Assembly: GCA_029005175.1 (NCBI GenBank)
Contig: JAQXFQ010000153.1
Coordinates: 1-45,743 of the forward strand
DNA from: Bacillota bacterium
GTDB taxonomy: Bacteria; Bacillota; Clostridia; Oscillospirales; Acutalibacteraceae
Length of the DNA stretch: 45,743 nt
Direction of reading: 5' to 3'
The notes below the pieces were generated by a model that saw only the letters and a list, made by a program, of their open reading frames with translations, ran no database searches and had not been told where the DNA came from. The translations under genes were made by a program, and so were the position numbers. Below are positions 28,266 through 38,216 of the stretch, piece by piece. Position 1 is the first letter of the stretch. Every line of letters starts with the position of its first letter.

Positions 28266-28282
28266 ATTGGTGTCCTCCTTAC

Positions 28283-28816
28283 TTAGACTGTCAGGTCGTT
28301 TTCTTCTTTATATTTTATGGCAGTCTGGAAAAGATTTGCAAATACAGCAGTCAGCAAAGCAAGCAGCAGGAATATCACTGTAATAATAAGCGGGAAAAAT
28401 GATGAGAGAAATGTTGAAAAAAACTGAACCATTATCGCTATTATCACGCTGCATACACTTATCGCTCTCAGATAGGTGACATTTTTTGCTACGAACGACT
28501 TGCCGCGGCTGATGTTCATGGTGAGCAGCCACGCCAGCACCAGCATTATAAAAATTGGGACGCCTATTGAATACAGCATGGAAATCATGACACGGTGAGT
28601 AGAGGCTGAAATTTCCACGGCGGTGTTTTCAATGTACAAATCAATCAGCCAAGGCAGCCCCACATAAATAACCATACCTATTAATATAATGACGCTTATA
28701 AAGAAGCACGCCATATAGCTCAGATTGATTTTCAAAAAATTTTTTATCTTTTTCATATCATTCTGTCCTTTCAATAATTTAATTCTTAATAAAAGTATCA
28801 TGATAAAATTAAGCAT
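28283..28816 (-). CDS. DUF2975-like membrane protein paired with the XRE regulator
   Basis: Four hydrophobic segments, FRGKSF-like NISRGKSFVAKNVTYLRAIS, directly upstream of a YozG-like regulator. Confidence 0.8.
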   Translation of the reverse strand: MLNFIMILLLRIKLLKGQNDMKKIKNFLKINLSYMACFFISVIILIGMVIYVGLPWLIDLYIENTAVEISASTHRVMISMLYSIGVPIFIMLVLAWLLTMNISRGKSFVAKNVTYLRAISVCSVIIAIMVQFFSTFLSSFFPLIITVIFLLLALLTAVFANLFQTAIKYKEENDLTV

Positions 28817-29310
28817 ATATTTTCAATCTGCGCGCTGATTTCATCAACAGAGTACAAAATTCACTCAAAATATCAACTTACAAAAGATAACATAAAAAAT
28901 TACTAACGAAATACAAAAAAAGTATGTACTATTTTAATTTTTTATATTATAATATTATTAAAAGTGTGATGCGTGTTGAATGTCAGTCGGCAACCGCTTT
29001 TAATGCTTGTTTAAAGAATATCACAAATTTTGTTTCTATTCAAGAGTTCATTGATTAAATCTTGAATAATTTGCATTTTTTTATAAATCATGATGTAGAA
29101 ATCTGCTTTTTAAAAAATGCGCTATTGCACAAACTGAGTCGCTCTATCTTCCTTTTTTTGGAAAATAGGTACAACATAAAAGACGATTTTTTTGCTTCTT
29201 TAAGAGGGAAAGTTGAAAAACGTAGTGCAATATTGACATAATTTAGAGATTATATTCTATCAAGCCGTGCTTCGATTTGTTTGAAGTCACAAATTTCGAG
29301 TAAAAAGTTG

Positions 29311-29338
29311 TTGACATTGACGAGAAATGTGTTATAAT
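29311..29338 (+). promoter_or_regulatory. Near-consensus sigma-A promoter
   Basis: TTGACA (29311-29316) and TATAAT (29333-29338), 16-bp spacer. Confidence 0.75.
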
Positions 29339-29451
29339 AACAGTGGTGATTGCGAAGGGCGATTTAATGATATGAATTGCAAGCCCTACAGACTGCCTGT
29401 AATCCGCTTTTAAAATTCAGCAATCAAGTATTTTGAAAGGATGATTTTATT

Positions 29452-29706
29452 ATGAGTACAGTATGGTCACTTAGCAATGTTGATGTCAATGAATTCCTTA
29501 CAATTATTGACAAATGCCAGGGTAATATTTATTTGGTAACAGAGGAAGGCGACAAGCTCAACCTCAAGAGCAAGCTTTGCCAGCTCGTAGGCCTTAACAA
29601 GCTCATCGAGGGCGGCATCATCTCCAATGCAACTCTTCTCTGCGAAAACATCAAGGACGAAGAAATTCTTGTAAAGTACAAGCTCTATAAAGTTATCGAG
29701 GACTAA
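29452..29706 (+). CDS. Conserved-looking small cytosolic protein of unknown function (84 aa)
   Basis: MSTVWSLSNVDVNEFLTIIDKCQGNIYLVTEEGDKLNLKSKLCQLVGLNKLIEGG..; RBS gaaagga; strong promoter upstream. Confidence 0.8.
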   Translation: MSTVWSLSNVDVNEFLTIIDKCQGNIYLVTEEGDKLNLKSKLCQLVGLNKLIEGGIISNATLLCENIKDEEILVKYKLYKVIED

Positions 29707-29984
29707 ATAATATTACGTTTTCCCTTGTGCGGTAGTTTAAAACATTTAAAACAATAATTTTTACAGGAAAGTCTGCAAAAATAAAAACATCACCACTAAC
29801 CGCATGTCTGTTTCTGCTGATGTGCTTTTACATGCGCACGGCATTGATATATATTCAACACGTCATCTCCTTTTTTATTTTCTTTTTATTTTCTTTTTTT
29901 CATTATTGCTTCACCGGTTAAAATGCTGTTTACAATCCCGGCAGCAATTTTTCCAAAACCGATGTTGGCAATCCAATCCCTCTT

Positions 29985-30033
29985 AAAATTTTAGCTCCCA
30001 AGCCTTCACGGTGGTGGGAGCTAAAATTTTTTC
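29985..30033 (+). terminator. Intrinsic terminator
   Basis: attttagctccca..tgggagctaaaatttttt. Confidence 0.87.
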
Positions 30034-30127
30034 TAAAATATTGCATTTTCATTTGTTTATTAGCAATGCATGTGCTATAATTATCTAAACTATTTTTAAG
30101 ACAGCTAAGATAGCGAGGTTAATCAAA

Positions 30128-30544
30128 ATGAATAAAAGAAAACTTACAATAATCATCTCTATTGTCGCAGTGTCAATAATAGCCGCTGCCCTGATTATTC
30201 CCAACGCAATCTACAGAATGAATGAGAATCTGGTCGAGCAGGAGATTGTTGTGGAAGACATCGATATAAGCTCGCTCAGCGACGATATATACACGGGATC
30301 CTATCAGTCGGGGCATATGTCGGCGGATGTGGAAGTAACCATAGAAAACGGGATGTACTCCTCGATTGTTCTCACGGATTATGCAGGCATAAATCCTTCA
30401 CGCGCCAATAAGGTAATCAATGCCATTATTGAACAGCAGACTATCACACCAAATCAGGGAGACATCGGCACACAGTTCACTGACAAAATCGTGCAGAAAG
30501 CAATTTATTACGCTATCAGGTATCAATATAACACGGCGTCGTAG
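30128..30544 (+). CDS. Membrane-anchored FMN-binding-domain-like small protein
   Basis: N-terminal TM, then DDIYTGSYQSGHMSADVEVTIENGMYSSIVLTDYAGIN..VINAIIEQQTI. Confidence 0.6.
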   Translation: MNKRKLTIIISIVAVSIIAAALIIPNAIYRMNENLVEQEIVVEDIDISSLSDDIYTGSYQSGHMSADVEVTIENGMYSSIVLTDYAGINPSRANKVINAIIEQQTITPNQGDIGTQFTDKIVQKAIYYAIRYQYNTAS

Positions 30545-30558
30545 AATTTTGGAGAGCA

Positions 30559-31266
30559 TTGCATATGAACAAATTAAAAATCAAAGGACAAGTCTCTGAC
30601 TCGGGGCGATTGGGCACTATTCTGGCCCTTTCCGGCGGATTCATGGACGCTTACACATACATATTGCGCGGGGAAGTATTTGCCAACGCGCAGACGGGCA
30701 ACGTAATTCTGCTGGGAATAAGCGTGTCTGAGGGGCAGTTTTCAATGATTCCTCGTTATCTGGTTCCCATTCTGGCCTTTGCTTCGGGCATAGTTTTTTC
30801 TGAGATAATTAAAAATTGCTTCAAAAACAGAAATTCTATTCATTGGCGTCAGCTCACCATAATCGTGGAATGCCTTATGCTGTTTGTTGTCGGATTTATC
30901 CCGCTTGATTTCAACCTCATTGCAAACAGCCTGATTTCGTTTGCGTGTGGCATACAGGTGCAGAGCTTCCGCAAAATACACGGCTGCCAGATCGCCACCA
31001 CTATGTGCATAGGCAACCTTCGCACAGGCACACAGGCCGCCGTTGAATATTACCGCAGCCGAAAGCCTGAGGACAGAAAAAAGATTTTCCTCTATTACGG
31101 TACGATATTCGCCTTTATGATAGGCGCGATATTAGGAAATATGTGTGTAAAAAAATTCGGCATAAGCGCGATTTGGGTCAGCAGCCTGTTGACATTCATC
31201 GGATTTATAATGATGTTTTACAGCCGGATGGAATGCGGTGATGAAAAATGTGAATTATGCAATTGA
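30559..31266 (+). CDS. DUF1275 (YoaK-like) membrane protein
   Basis: GGFMDAYTYILRGEVFANAQTGNVILLGI..FACGIQVQSFRKIHGCQIATTMCIGNLRTG. Confidence 0.92.
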   Translation: MHMNKLKIKGQVSDSGRLGTILALSGGFMDAYTYILRGEVFANAQTGNVILLGISVSEGQFSMIPRYLVPILAFASGIVFSEIIKNCFKNRNSIHWRQLTIIVECLMLFVVGFIPLDFNLIANSLISFACGIQVQSFRKIHGCQIATTMCIGNLRTGTQAAVEYYRSRKPEDRKKIFLYYGTIFAFMIGAILGNMCVKKFGISAIWVSSLLTFIGFIMMFYSRMECGDEKCELCN

Positions 31267-31267
31267 T

Positions 31268-31322
31268 AAATCAGCCTCACATATGGCTTTTAATAGTCAT
31301 ATGCGGGGCTGATTTTATATTT
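31268..31322 (+). terminator. Intrinsic terminator
   Basis: atcagcctcacatatgg..tcatatgcggggctgattttatattttt. Confidence 0.75.
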
Positions 31323-31457
31323 TTTTACAATTATTGACTGACAATGATAAAAACAATTGATTTTTTGTGTTAATTGAATTATAATTTATGTATAATTTAT
31401 GTATGTATAAATTTTATTAATATATTTGTCATATCAGAAAGGAGTTTCAATTTAACC

Positions 31458-33800
31458 ATGGTCAAGCGAGTCACTATAATGAAAATCTTATTTTTTACTT
31501 TTTTTCTGTCTGCAGTTATGATGCTTACGGGATGCGCCGATATGTCCACCGAAATAAGCCTTGACGGTGAAAAATTCAGCGGTAAACGTGTGATGTCGGT
31601 TACCTTTGATATGGATGAACTGCTCACACAGCTTCCCGGAGGAACCAAAGCGTTGAACGAGCAGATCGATGCAGTAATTCCAAAACACCTCACCTATCAA
31701 TACGATGTTGAGGACGGCGAAGCGGTATATAAATTCACACTCGCTTTTGAATCAAAGCAGGACTACATCGACAAACTCAAGGATATTCTCAGCAAAGCCC
31801 CGGAAGTCAAATTCACATATTCATCAGGTGTATTTACCCGCGGTGTGACTTACAGCGAAAATTTTGAAAGCCGCGAGCTTTTCACATGGTTTGACAAGCT
31901 GGTTGTGGATAACGGCTTAAAAGACACGACCGGAGGTTATGTCAGAAACTACTCTGCGGACAAATTTTGGAATCAGACTGAGGTCAAGGTGAATCTTGAC
32001 GGTGAACAGTATACCTGTAAGGGCGGCAAGGTTGATATTAAATCGGGCGGCAGCTCGGTAGTTTCCAATATTTCCATATCAACCGCGCTGAAAAGCTCGG
32101 GTGACATTGAACGCACCATGCTTATCATCGTGCCGAAATCCGTGGATAAGTCTCAGATTACGCTGATCGATAATTACCTAAACGACACCATTCCGGACAG
32201 CGGACAGTGGACCAAGCGCACCCGCTCCGAAAGCATAATTTACACCGTAAAATTCACTGCCGGCAGTGCCGCTAAACTGCAGAATTATATGGAAAAGCTG
32301 ACAAGCAGAAAATGCGAATGCTCGCTGGAAAACGCAAAGGATCTTTCACAGCCGCTTGCGGAAAGCAGTGTGTTGAGTGAATCACTTGATTTTTCCTATT
32401 TCGGCGGTGAAAGTGCTGTAGCTGTGACATACGAAATCAGTTCCGAGATAAACGAACCTTATCAGATAAACCTTGACGACGGAACTCAGGAAAAAACTGT
32501 TGAAACTACGTTGGACGGCAGCAAGCGAGTTTGCAAAGGAAGCTTCACTTCCATTAAATTCAAAACTATTTTAAGAAATACCGCAGTCGTGGAATCTGTC
32601 GAATACAACCTGACCCAAATCGGCAAAGACAAATTCATACGCGAAGTATTGATTGTAATGGAGGATGGCACAGCCCCCACCGTGCTGGATAATTTATCGG
32701 AATATTACAAGGTCAAGGGTGCGGGAAATACCCAGATTTCTGTCAGAAATGACACTTTGCCGACTGTTGTGATATGCATCGGAGGCAGCTCAAAGCAAAT
32801 AACAGCAGCCGAAGCCGTGCTGTTCGGCGGTGTAGGAGCGCGCGCCTTGGGATATGACAGTGACTGGGGATTTTACACCCTGCATCCCGATACGACATTG
32901 ATTGACAGCTTTGACATCACATCGTTGATTACGCTGACAAATGTAAAAGTATACACATACACCTATTTACACAAAAATAATATTATGACTAAAGTTATCG
33001 CGTCATCAAACGGTCAATCAACGTCACGAAAAATTCAAAATAAATCTGACGCTATTTGCGTCGGTCTGGACAACGGTATACAGACAATAACTATCATAGG
33101 ATATTATTTCAACGGCTGGGCGGTATTTTTCATAGTTCTGACCGTACTTCTGCTGATAGCATTAATTGCTATGGCCACCCTGCTGTATCTCTATCGCTTG
33201 GGAAAGATCACTCTGCCCACCAGGAACAGGGAGCCTGGCGCGCCGCAGTCGACCGAATCTGTGTTCAATTACAGTCCGATTACTCCACCTTCACCTGCGC
33301 CTGAGCCTGCTCCCATCCCTCTGCCTATTCCGGAGCCTGAACCCGAACCTGAACCAATGCCTGCTCCGCGCGACCTGACAGAAAGCTTTGATGACGAAGC
33401 TGCCGAACCTCCGATATTCTTTAGTATGCCGGTTGATACCCAGCCTGAACAGATTTCGCAGCCCGAGCCACCTATAGCTATGCCTCAAAGCTCTGAGCCT
33501 GATATGGAGCCTGTGCTTAGTTATCCCGAAAAGTGTCACTCGACAATTGAACCTGCTTCAGCCCAACCTGTTGAGCAACCACCTGTATTCACCGAACCGG
33601 AGATTATTGATACACCGCATGTCGAACCCGCAGTCCCCGATAAAACCGCAGAAGAACCCATACAAAGGGATGTTCCAAAGGATTACACTGATGATGATAT
33701 GATTGAGGATTTGGACGCTCTGGGACTTCTTAGCGAGTATAAACGACGCGTGCAAAAGGTTAAAGTCAAGGTTCGCAAGGTCAAGGGCGATTCCGATTAA
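31458..33800 (+). CDS. Large lipoprotein-like surface protein with TM and Pro/Glu-rich cytoplasmic tail
   Basis: Lipobox-like MKILFFTFFLSAVMMLTGCADM; TM WAVFFIVLTVLLLIALIAMATLLYLY; tail PSPAPEPAPIPLPIPEPEPEPEPMPAP. Start revised to 31458 behind aaaggag. Confidence 0.7.
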   Translation: MVKRVTIMKILFFTFFLSAVMMLTGCADMSTEISLDGEKFSGKRVMSVTFDMDELLTQLPGGTKALNEQIDAVIPKHLTYQYDVEDGEAVYKFTLAFESKQDYIDKLKDILSKAPEVKFTYSSGVFTRGVTYSENFESRELFTWFDKLVVDNGLKDTTGGYVRNYSADKFWNQTEVKVNLDGEQYTCKGGKVDIKSGGSSVVSNISISTALKSSGDIERTMLIIVPKSVDKSQITLIDNYLNDTIPDSGQWTKRTRSESIIYTVKFTAGSAAKLQNYMEKLTSRKCECSLENAKDLSQPLAESSVLSESLDFSYFGGESAVAVTYEISSEINEPYQINLDDGTQEKTVETTLDGSKRVCKGSFTSIKFKTILRNTAVVESVEYNLTQIGKDKFIREVLIVMEDGTAPTVLDNLSEYYKVKGAGNTQISVRNDTLPTVVICIGGSSKQITAAEAVLFGGVGARALGYDSDWGFYTLHPDTTLIDSFDITSLITLTNVKVYTYTYLHKNNIMTKVIASSNGQSTSRKIQNKSDAICVGLDNGIQTITIIGYYFNGWAVFFIVLTVLLLIALIAMATLLYLYRLGKITLPTRNREPGAPQSTESVFNYSPITPPSPAPEPAPIPLPIPEPEPEPEPMPAPRDLTESFDDEAAEPPIFFSMPVDTQPEQISQPEPPIAMPQSSEPDMEPVLSYPEKCHSTIEPASAQPVEQPPVFTEPEIIDTPHVEPAVPDKTAEEPIQRDVPKDYTDDDMIEDLDALGLLSEYKRRVQKVKVKVRKVKGDSD

Positions 33801-33877
33801 GTAGGATTCTACTGTGATATTCAGTCGCAGATTTTGGCGTGTGCGAACGATGACCGCATCTTTAAGCTGCGATTATA

Positions 33878-33914
33878 CAAAAAAGGTGACACTCGCGAGG
33901 GTCACCTTTTTGTA
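33878..33914. terminator. Intrinsic terminator (bidirectional potential)
   Basis: caaaaaaggtgacactcgcgagggtcaccttttttg-like inverted repeat. Confidence 0.82.
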
Positions 33915-33923
33915 TGATTGCAG

Positions 33924-34652
33924 CTATTTTGTATCGGTAAGATCCTTGATAACCTCACCTGCTATAATCAGTCCTACAACCGACGGCACAAATGCCGTGC
34001 TGCCTGGAATGCTTCGCCTGCCTGTACCCGCCAGTTCATTCGCCGTTTCTTCGGTGATGTCCGGTGTTACAGGCGGCTCGGTAGAATACACCACCTTGAG
34101 CTTTTTTATGCCGCGCTTGTTCAGTTCGCGGCGCATCACCCTGGCAAGAGGACAGACTGATGTTTTATAAATATCAGCCACCCTGAACGCAGTTGGATCG
34201 AGCTTGTTGCCCGCGCCCATTGAGCTGATAATAGGTGTTCCGGCGGCCTCCGCCTGCATAACGAGCTGAATTTTTCCGCTCACTGTGTCGATAGCGTCAA
34301 TTACATAGTCGTACCGCCTGAAATCAAATTGCCCGGCGGTTTCCGGGGTGTAAAAAATTCGGTGCTTGCGAACAACTGCATCAGGATTTATGTCAAGAAT
34401 ACGTTCCTCAGCAGCGTCAACCTTGTATTGTCCTATAGTCTTACGGGTAGCAATAATTTGTCGGTTTATGTTGCTTAAGCAGACTGTGTCGCTGTCTATC
34501 AGGTCGATTGCGCCGATTCCGCTGCGGGCGAGTGCCTCCACGGCATATCCGCCGACACCTCCGACGCCGAATACTGCAACTCTTGCGGCTGCCAGCTTTG
34601 CCATAGCATCTCCACCCAAAAGCAGCTCAGTTCGTGAAAATTGATTTCCCAT
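33924..34652 (-). CDS. tcdA: tRNA threonylcarbamoyladenosine dehydratase / ThiF-family
   Basis: FSRTELLLGGDAMAKLAAARVAVFGVGGVGGYAVEALARSGIGAIDLIDSDTVCLSNINRQ..SSMGAGNKLDPT. Confidence 0.92.
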   Translation of the reverse strand: MGNQFSRTELLLGGDAMAKLAAARVAVFGVGGVGGYAVEALARSGIGAIDLIDSDTVCLSNINRQIIATRKTIGQYKVDAAEERILDINPDAVVRKHRIFYTPETAGQFDFRRYDYVIDAIDTVSGKIQLVMQAEAAGTPIISSMGAGNKLDPTAFRVADIYKTSVCPLARVMRRELNKRGIKKLKVVYSTEPPVTPDITEETANELAGTGRRSIPGSTAFVPSVVGLIIAGEVIKDLTDTK

Positions 34653-34682
34653 GGATATGAACCTCTATTTTGAGAATTTTTT

Positions 34683-35126
34683 CTAATGTTTATCAATGCA
34701 CATCTGACGATAAACCAAGTCGTCAAACCCAAGTCGGCGGTAAAGCTGGGCGGCGCGCGGATTTTCTTCGGAGTATTCCAGTCGGAAACGCGCCGCGTCA
34801 GAGTAAATACTCATCATCTGCTTTAAGGCGTTACCTCCGATACCCCTGCCGCGAAATTCAGGTTCAACCCAAACCTCGTCGAACCATATGCAGATGCCGC
34901 CGGCCTCCTGAGAGTAGGTCTTGAGCAGCATGATATATCCCGCAATCTTAGCGTTTTCCTCGATAAACCAGCATTCGACGTATGTGTCGGAACGCATCAT
35001 TTCATCGAAAGCCTTTTCAAAGTTTGGTGTGTCTACAGCGTGATCAACGGCCTCGGAATTGTAAAACTCGGTTGCCATTTCTATATATTTTTCTTTGTCG
35101 GATTGTAATATTTTTCTCAGATTCAA
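34683..35126 (-). CDS. GNAT family N-acetyltransferase
   Basis: VWVEPEFRGRGIGGNALKQMM..EENPRAAQLYRRLGFDD. Confidence 0.92.
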   Translation of the reverse strand: MNLRKILQSDKEKYIEMATEFYNSEAVDHAVDTPNFEKAFDEMMRSDTYVECWFIEENAKIAGYIMLLKTYSQEAGGICIWFDEVWVEPEFRGRGIGGNALKQMMSIYSDAARFRLEYSEENPRAAQLYRRLGFDDLVYRQMCIDKH

Positions 35127-35154
35127 AAATTTTCCTCCAAAAATAAATTTTGAT

Positions 35155-36975
35155 TTATTTTAAAATTTCTGTGTACATCTCAAGAAGAACATCGTATTCC
35201 GGTTTAACAGGATTGTTGCTCAATCGCACCGGATTAACAGACTTCGCAAGCGTTTCCAATGTATTATAATCGCAGCAGGTGGGGTTCGGCATGTTCAATT
35301 CGTCAAAAAGCCGTTCGAATATATCTGCGCCGTCAATTGAATTTACGCCGCCGAAAAGCGAAGAAAGCACTTCTAATGTATCGTTGAGATACTCAGCGCC
35401 GCGCTTATCTATGCATTTGTCTGTATTTTTTGCCATGTACCTCCAGATTTCAGGAAGGCAAAGAGCGACTGCGTGACCGTGTGAAATACCGAAAATTGAT
35501 GTGATTTTATAGCTCATTGCATGCGCGGCAGTGGTCTGTGTAATATTTATCGCGCGACCTGCGAGATTGGAGGCGAGCATTATTTGGCACGCACAATTCT
35601 GATTTCCCTCGAGATAGCCGCGATAATTTGCGAGAATAATTTTCACTGACTTTTCGGCATAACTTTTGCTGATTTCATCGGAATTTACTGACCACATTGA
35701 TTCAATTCCCTGACAGAGCGCATCAAGAAGCGTAGACTTTTTTTGATATTCCGGCAGCGATTTAAGCAGTGAACTGTCTAAAATTGCCACGTCCGGCAGT
35801 ATTGAATCGTGGGTTACCGACTGCTTTTCGCCGTTGTAATACATTACCGCAAAACGGGTGGATTCACTTCCGGTTCCGGCTGTCGTGGGAATTGCAATGT
35901 GTTTTATGGGACTGAATTTGAATTCCTGCTCAATGTAGGGGAGAGAGTTGTCCGTCATAGCTGAATACAGCTTGACGCATTTTGCAGTGTCAATTGCGCT
36001 GCCTCCGCCTATCGAAATTATGCCGTCGCAGCCGTTGTTTCTAAACACCTCGACAGCTTTGCAAACGTCCTCATAGAGAGGGTTTGGGCGAACTTTGTCA
36101 AAGAGAACAAAATCAAAATCAAGCTGCGGCCTTATTGTTTCGACGGGAATGCCGCAGATGAGCATGGGATTTTTTATGCGGTATTGAGAGAGAATATTTT
36201 TCACCACCGAAACAGAGTCATAGCATTCCTGTTCGGCAAAGTCAAAGCGTCTGATGTCTGCGGAAACCCGCGCCAAATCTTCAGCGTTGTCCACCTCGTC
36301 AACATAATAATTCTCGTAGCCGAAAGCCTTGACCGACAGCTTGCCGAAAATTTCATTCATAGCATTTTCGGCATAGCATTGATCCTGCCCCGCTTCAATA
36401 AACTTTACCACCTGAGCCAGCCAAGCGGACACATCAGCTTTGGTCAGTTTATAAAACGGTTGAAAAGCGAAACAATTTTCATCGAAAATATTTATTGAAA
36501 CCTCGTGCACACATTCGTCAATAATTCTAGCTTTAAAGTCCTTTTCGGGAAGGGCTTTTGACTTATTTACGCAGCCGAGAGATGGATATTCACTGTCGAT
36601 AATATCGCGCGCGAGTTTCTTATTAAAAACCAAATCGCCGTGAAGCATAAGCACGTCATCATCAATATAATCGCGTGCAAGATACATAGAATATATATAA
36701 TTTGTTTTGTCGTAAATCGGATTTTCGACGAAGATAAATTCACAATCGCTCAGGTGTTTTGCTTTGCTGGCCTCAATAAGCTGCTCTTTGAATGGTCCGA
36801 CTGTCACTATAAATTGATTTATCCCGCACTCATGCAGCAGTCTGAGCTGACGCTCAAATATAGTTTCGCCGTTTTGCAGCTTAACCATGGATTTGTGATT
36901 GTGCTCAGTCAAAGAACCCATTCTTTTGCCAAGCCCCGAGTTAAAAATAACCGCTTTCATTTTATTATTCCTCAA
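35155..36975 (-). CDS. Fusion: LicC/MobA-like NTP transferase plus iron-containing alcohol dehydrogenase (phosphonoacetaldehyde reductase-like)
   Basis: N-term MKAVIFNSGLGKRMGSLTEHNHKSMVKLQNGETIFERQLRLL (nucleotidyltransferase). C-term IISIGGGSAIDTAKCVK, IPTTAGTGSESTRFAVM, FGISHGHAVALCLP (Fe-ADH). One continuous 606-aa ORF. Confidence 0.9.
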   Translation of the reverse strand: MRNNKMKAVIFNSGLGKRMGSLTEHNHKSMVKLQNGETIFERQLRLLHECGINQFIVTVGPFKEQLIEASKAKHLSDCEFIFVENPIYDKTNYIYSMYLARDYIDDDVLMLHGDLVFNKKLARDIIDSEYPSLGCVNKSKALPEKDFKARIIDECVHEVSINIFDENCFAFQPFYKLTKADVSAWLAQVVKFIEAGQDQCYAENAMNEIFGKLSVKAFGYENYYVDEVDNAEDLARVSADIRRFDFAEQECYDSVSVVKNILSQYRIKNPMLICGIPVETIRPQLDFDFVLFDKVRPNPLYEDVCKAVEVFRNNGCDGIISIGGGSAIDTAKCVKLYSAMTDNSLPYIEQEFKFSPIKHIAIPTTAGTGSESTRFAVMYYNGEKQSVTHDSILPDVAILDSSLLKSLPEYQKKSTLLDALCQGIESMWSVNSDEISKSYAEKSVKIILANYRGYLEGNQNCACQIMLASNLAGRAINITQTTAAHAMSYKITSIFGISHGHAVALCLPEIWRYMAKNTDKCIDKRGAEYLNDTLEVLSSLFGGVNSIDGADIFERLFDELNMPNPTCCDYNTLETLAKSVNPVRLSNNPVKPEYDVLLEMYTEILK

Positions 36976-37003
36976 TTTTCTAATAATTATTTTTCACAAA
37001 ATG

Positions 37004-38119
37004 TTATTTTGAACCGAATTTTTTCATCATATTTTTTTTGTTTTCCTGTGGAGATATTGTCGGTCTTCCGAGATTTTCTCTGGAGCCTTGATGTGTGTTG
37101 ATAATCAGGGCGGAGAGATTTTCATTTGCCAATAAATCCATCCCCGCTGATATTTCTTCTGCGGTTTCAGCGGTATGCACATGGCGAAATCCGACGGCCT
37201 TGAGAATTGCGGGAACATCTATTTTAAGTCCGACGGTTGGCTGTCCTCCGACAGATTCGTGTGCGCCGTTGTTGTTGAGGATATACTTGAAATTTGCTCC
37301 GGCCTTGTCCGCTGTGATGGCAAATGAGCCCATATGCATAATAAATGAGCCGTCGCCGTCTATGCAGTATACATTTTTGTCCGTGCCGAGTGACATTCCA
37401 AGCGCAATAGAAGAGGTGTGACCCATTCCGCCGACCGTGAGAAAATCTCCCGAATGGCTCTGGCCGCGCGCTTCTCGAATTTCAAAAATTTCTCGTGATG
37501 TCTTACCTGTGGTTGATACGATGAAGTCGTTTTCACCGATTTTGTCGAGTATACATTCCAACGCCTGTTCACGGGTGAGAGGATAATCATTTGTTTCTTT
37601 TTGAACCCTGTATTCGCTGAACATTCCCTTACGCACGATAATTGCGTATGGTTTGTTGTGAGTTTGCATGTACTTTTTCGCAGCGTCAATCTGCGGTATA
37701 TAGTCATCGCTTAATATTTCGTATTCGATACCCATTGCATCAAGCAACGCGAAAGTAACCTTGCCCTGTTTTTTGTGCTGAGGCTCATCTTTAGTACCGG
37801 GTTCGCCGCGCCAGCCTATCATGAGCAGCATGGGTATCGAATAAACGTCTTCATCAGCTATGGAAAGCAGAGGATTTACCGCATTGCCCTCGCCGCTGTT
37901 TTGCATATAAACTACACCGTAATTTCCTGTTGCAATGTGGTATCCGCAGGCAATTCCCACAGCGTTTCCTTCGTTGGCGGCAATAATGTTATTTTTTTCG
38001 GGGGAATTTTCCTTGATGCATGCGCAAATGTTTGCCAGCAGGGAATCGGGCACTCCTGTGAAAAAATTCATGTCATTTTTTACTAAATAATCGTAAAAAT
38101 CCTTTGTATTTATCATAAA
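37004..38119 (-). CDS. aepY: Phosphonopyruvate decarboxylase
   Basis: FFTGVPDSLLANICACI, ANEGNAVGIACGYHIATGN, YMQNSGEGNAVNPLLS, TPP motif GDGSFIMHMG..LNNNGAHESVGGQPT. Confidence 0.94.
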   Translation of the reverse strand, partial: FMINTKDFYDYLVKNDMNFFTGVPDSLLANICACIKENSPEKNNIIAANEGNAVGIACGYHIATGNYGVVYMQNSGEGNAVNPLLSIADEDVYSIPMLLMIGWRGEPGTKDEPQHKKQGKVTFALLDAMGIEYEILSDDYIPQIDAAKKYMQTHNKPYAIIVRKGMFSEYRVQKETNDYPLTREQALECILDKIGENDFIVSTTGKTSREIFEIREARGQSHSGDFLTVGGMGHTSSIALGMSLGTDKNVYCIDGDGSFIMHMGSFAITADKAGANFKYILNNNGAHESVGGQPTVGLKIDVPAILKAVGFRHVHTAETAEEISAGMDLLANENLSALIINTHQGSRENLGRPTISPQENKKNMMKKFGSK

Positions 38120-38216
38120 TACGGCTCCCTTTATCAATCATATTTGTGAAAATTATATTTGTAAAAAAAGAGCTCCGAAAATACATCAGAACTCTTTTTT
38201 ATTTTTTTACGATTCT

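Noticed and set aside
33300-33370. EPEPEP-coding stretch as a tandem DNA repeat/VNTR
   Set aside because: Short, codon-varied proline/glutamate repeats inside an intact ORF; explained by protein composition.
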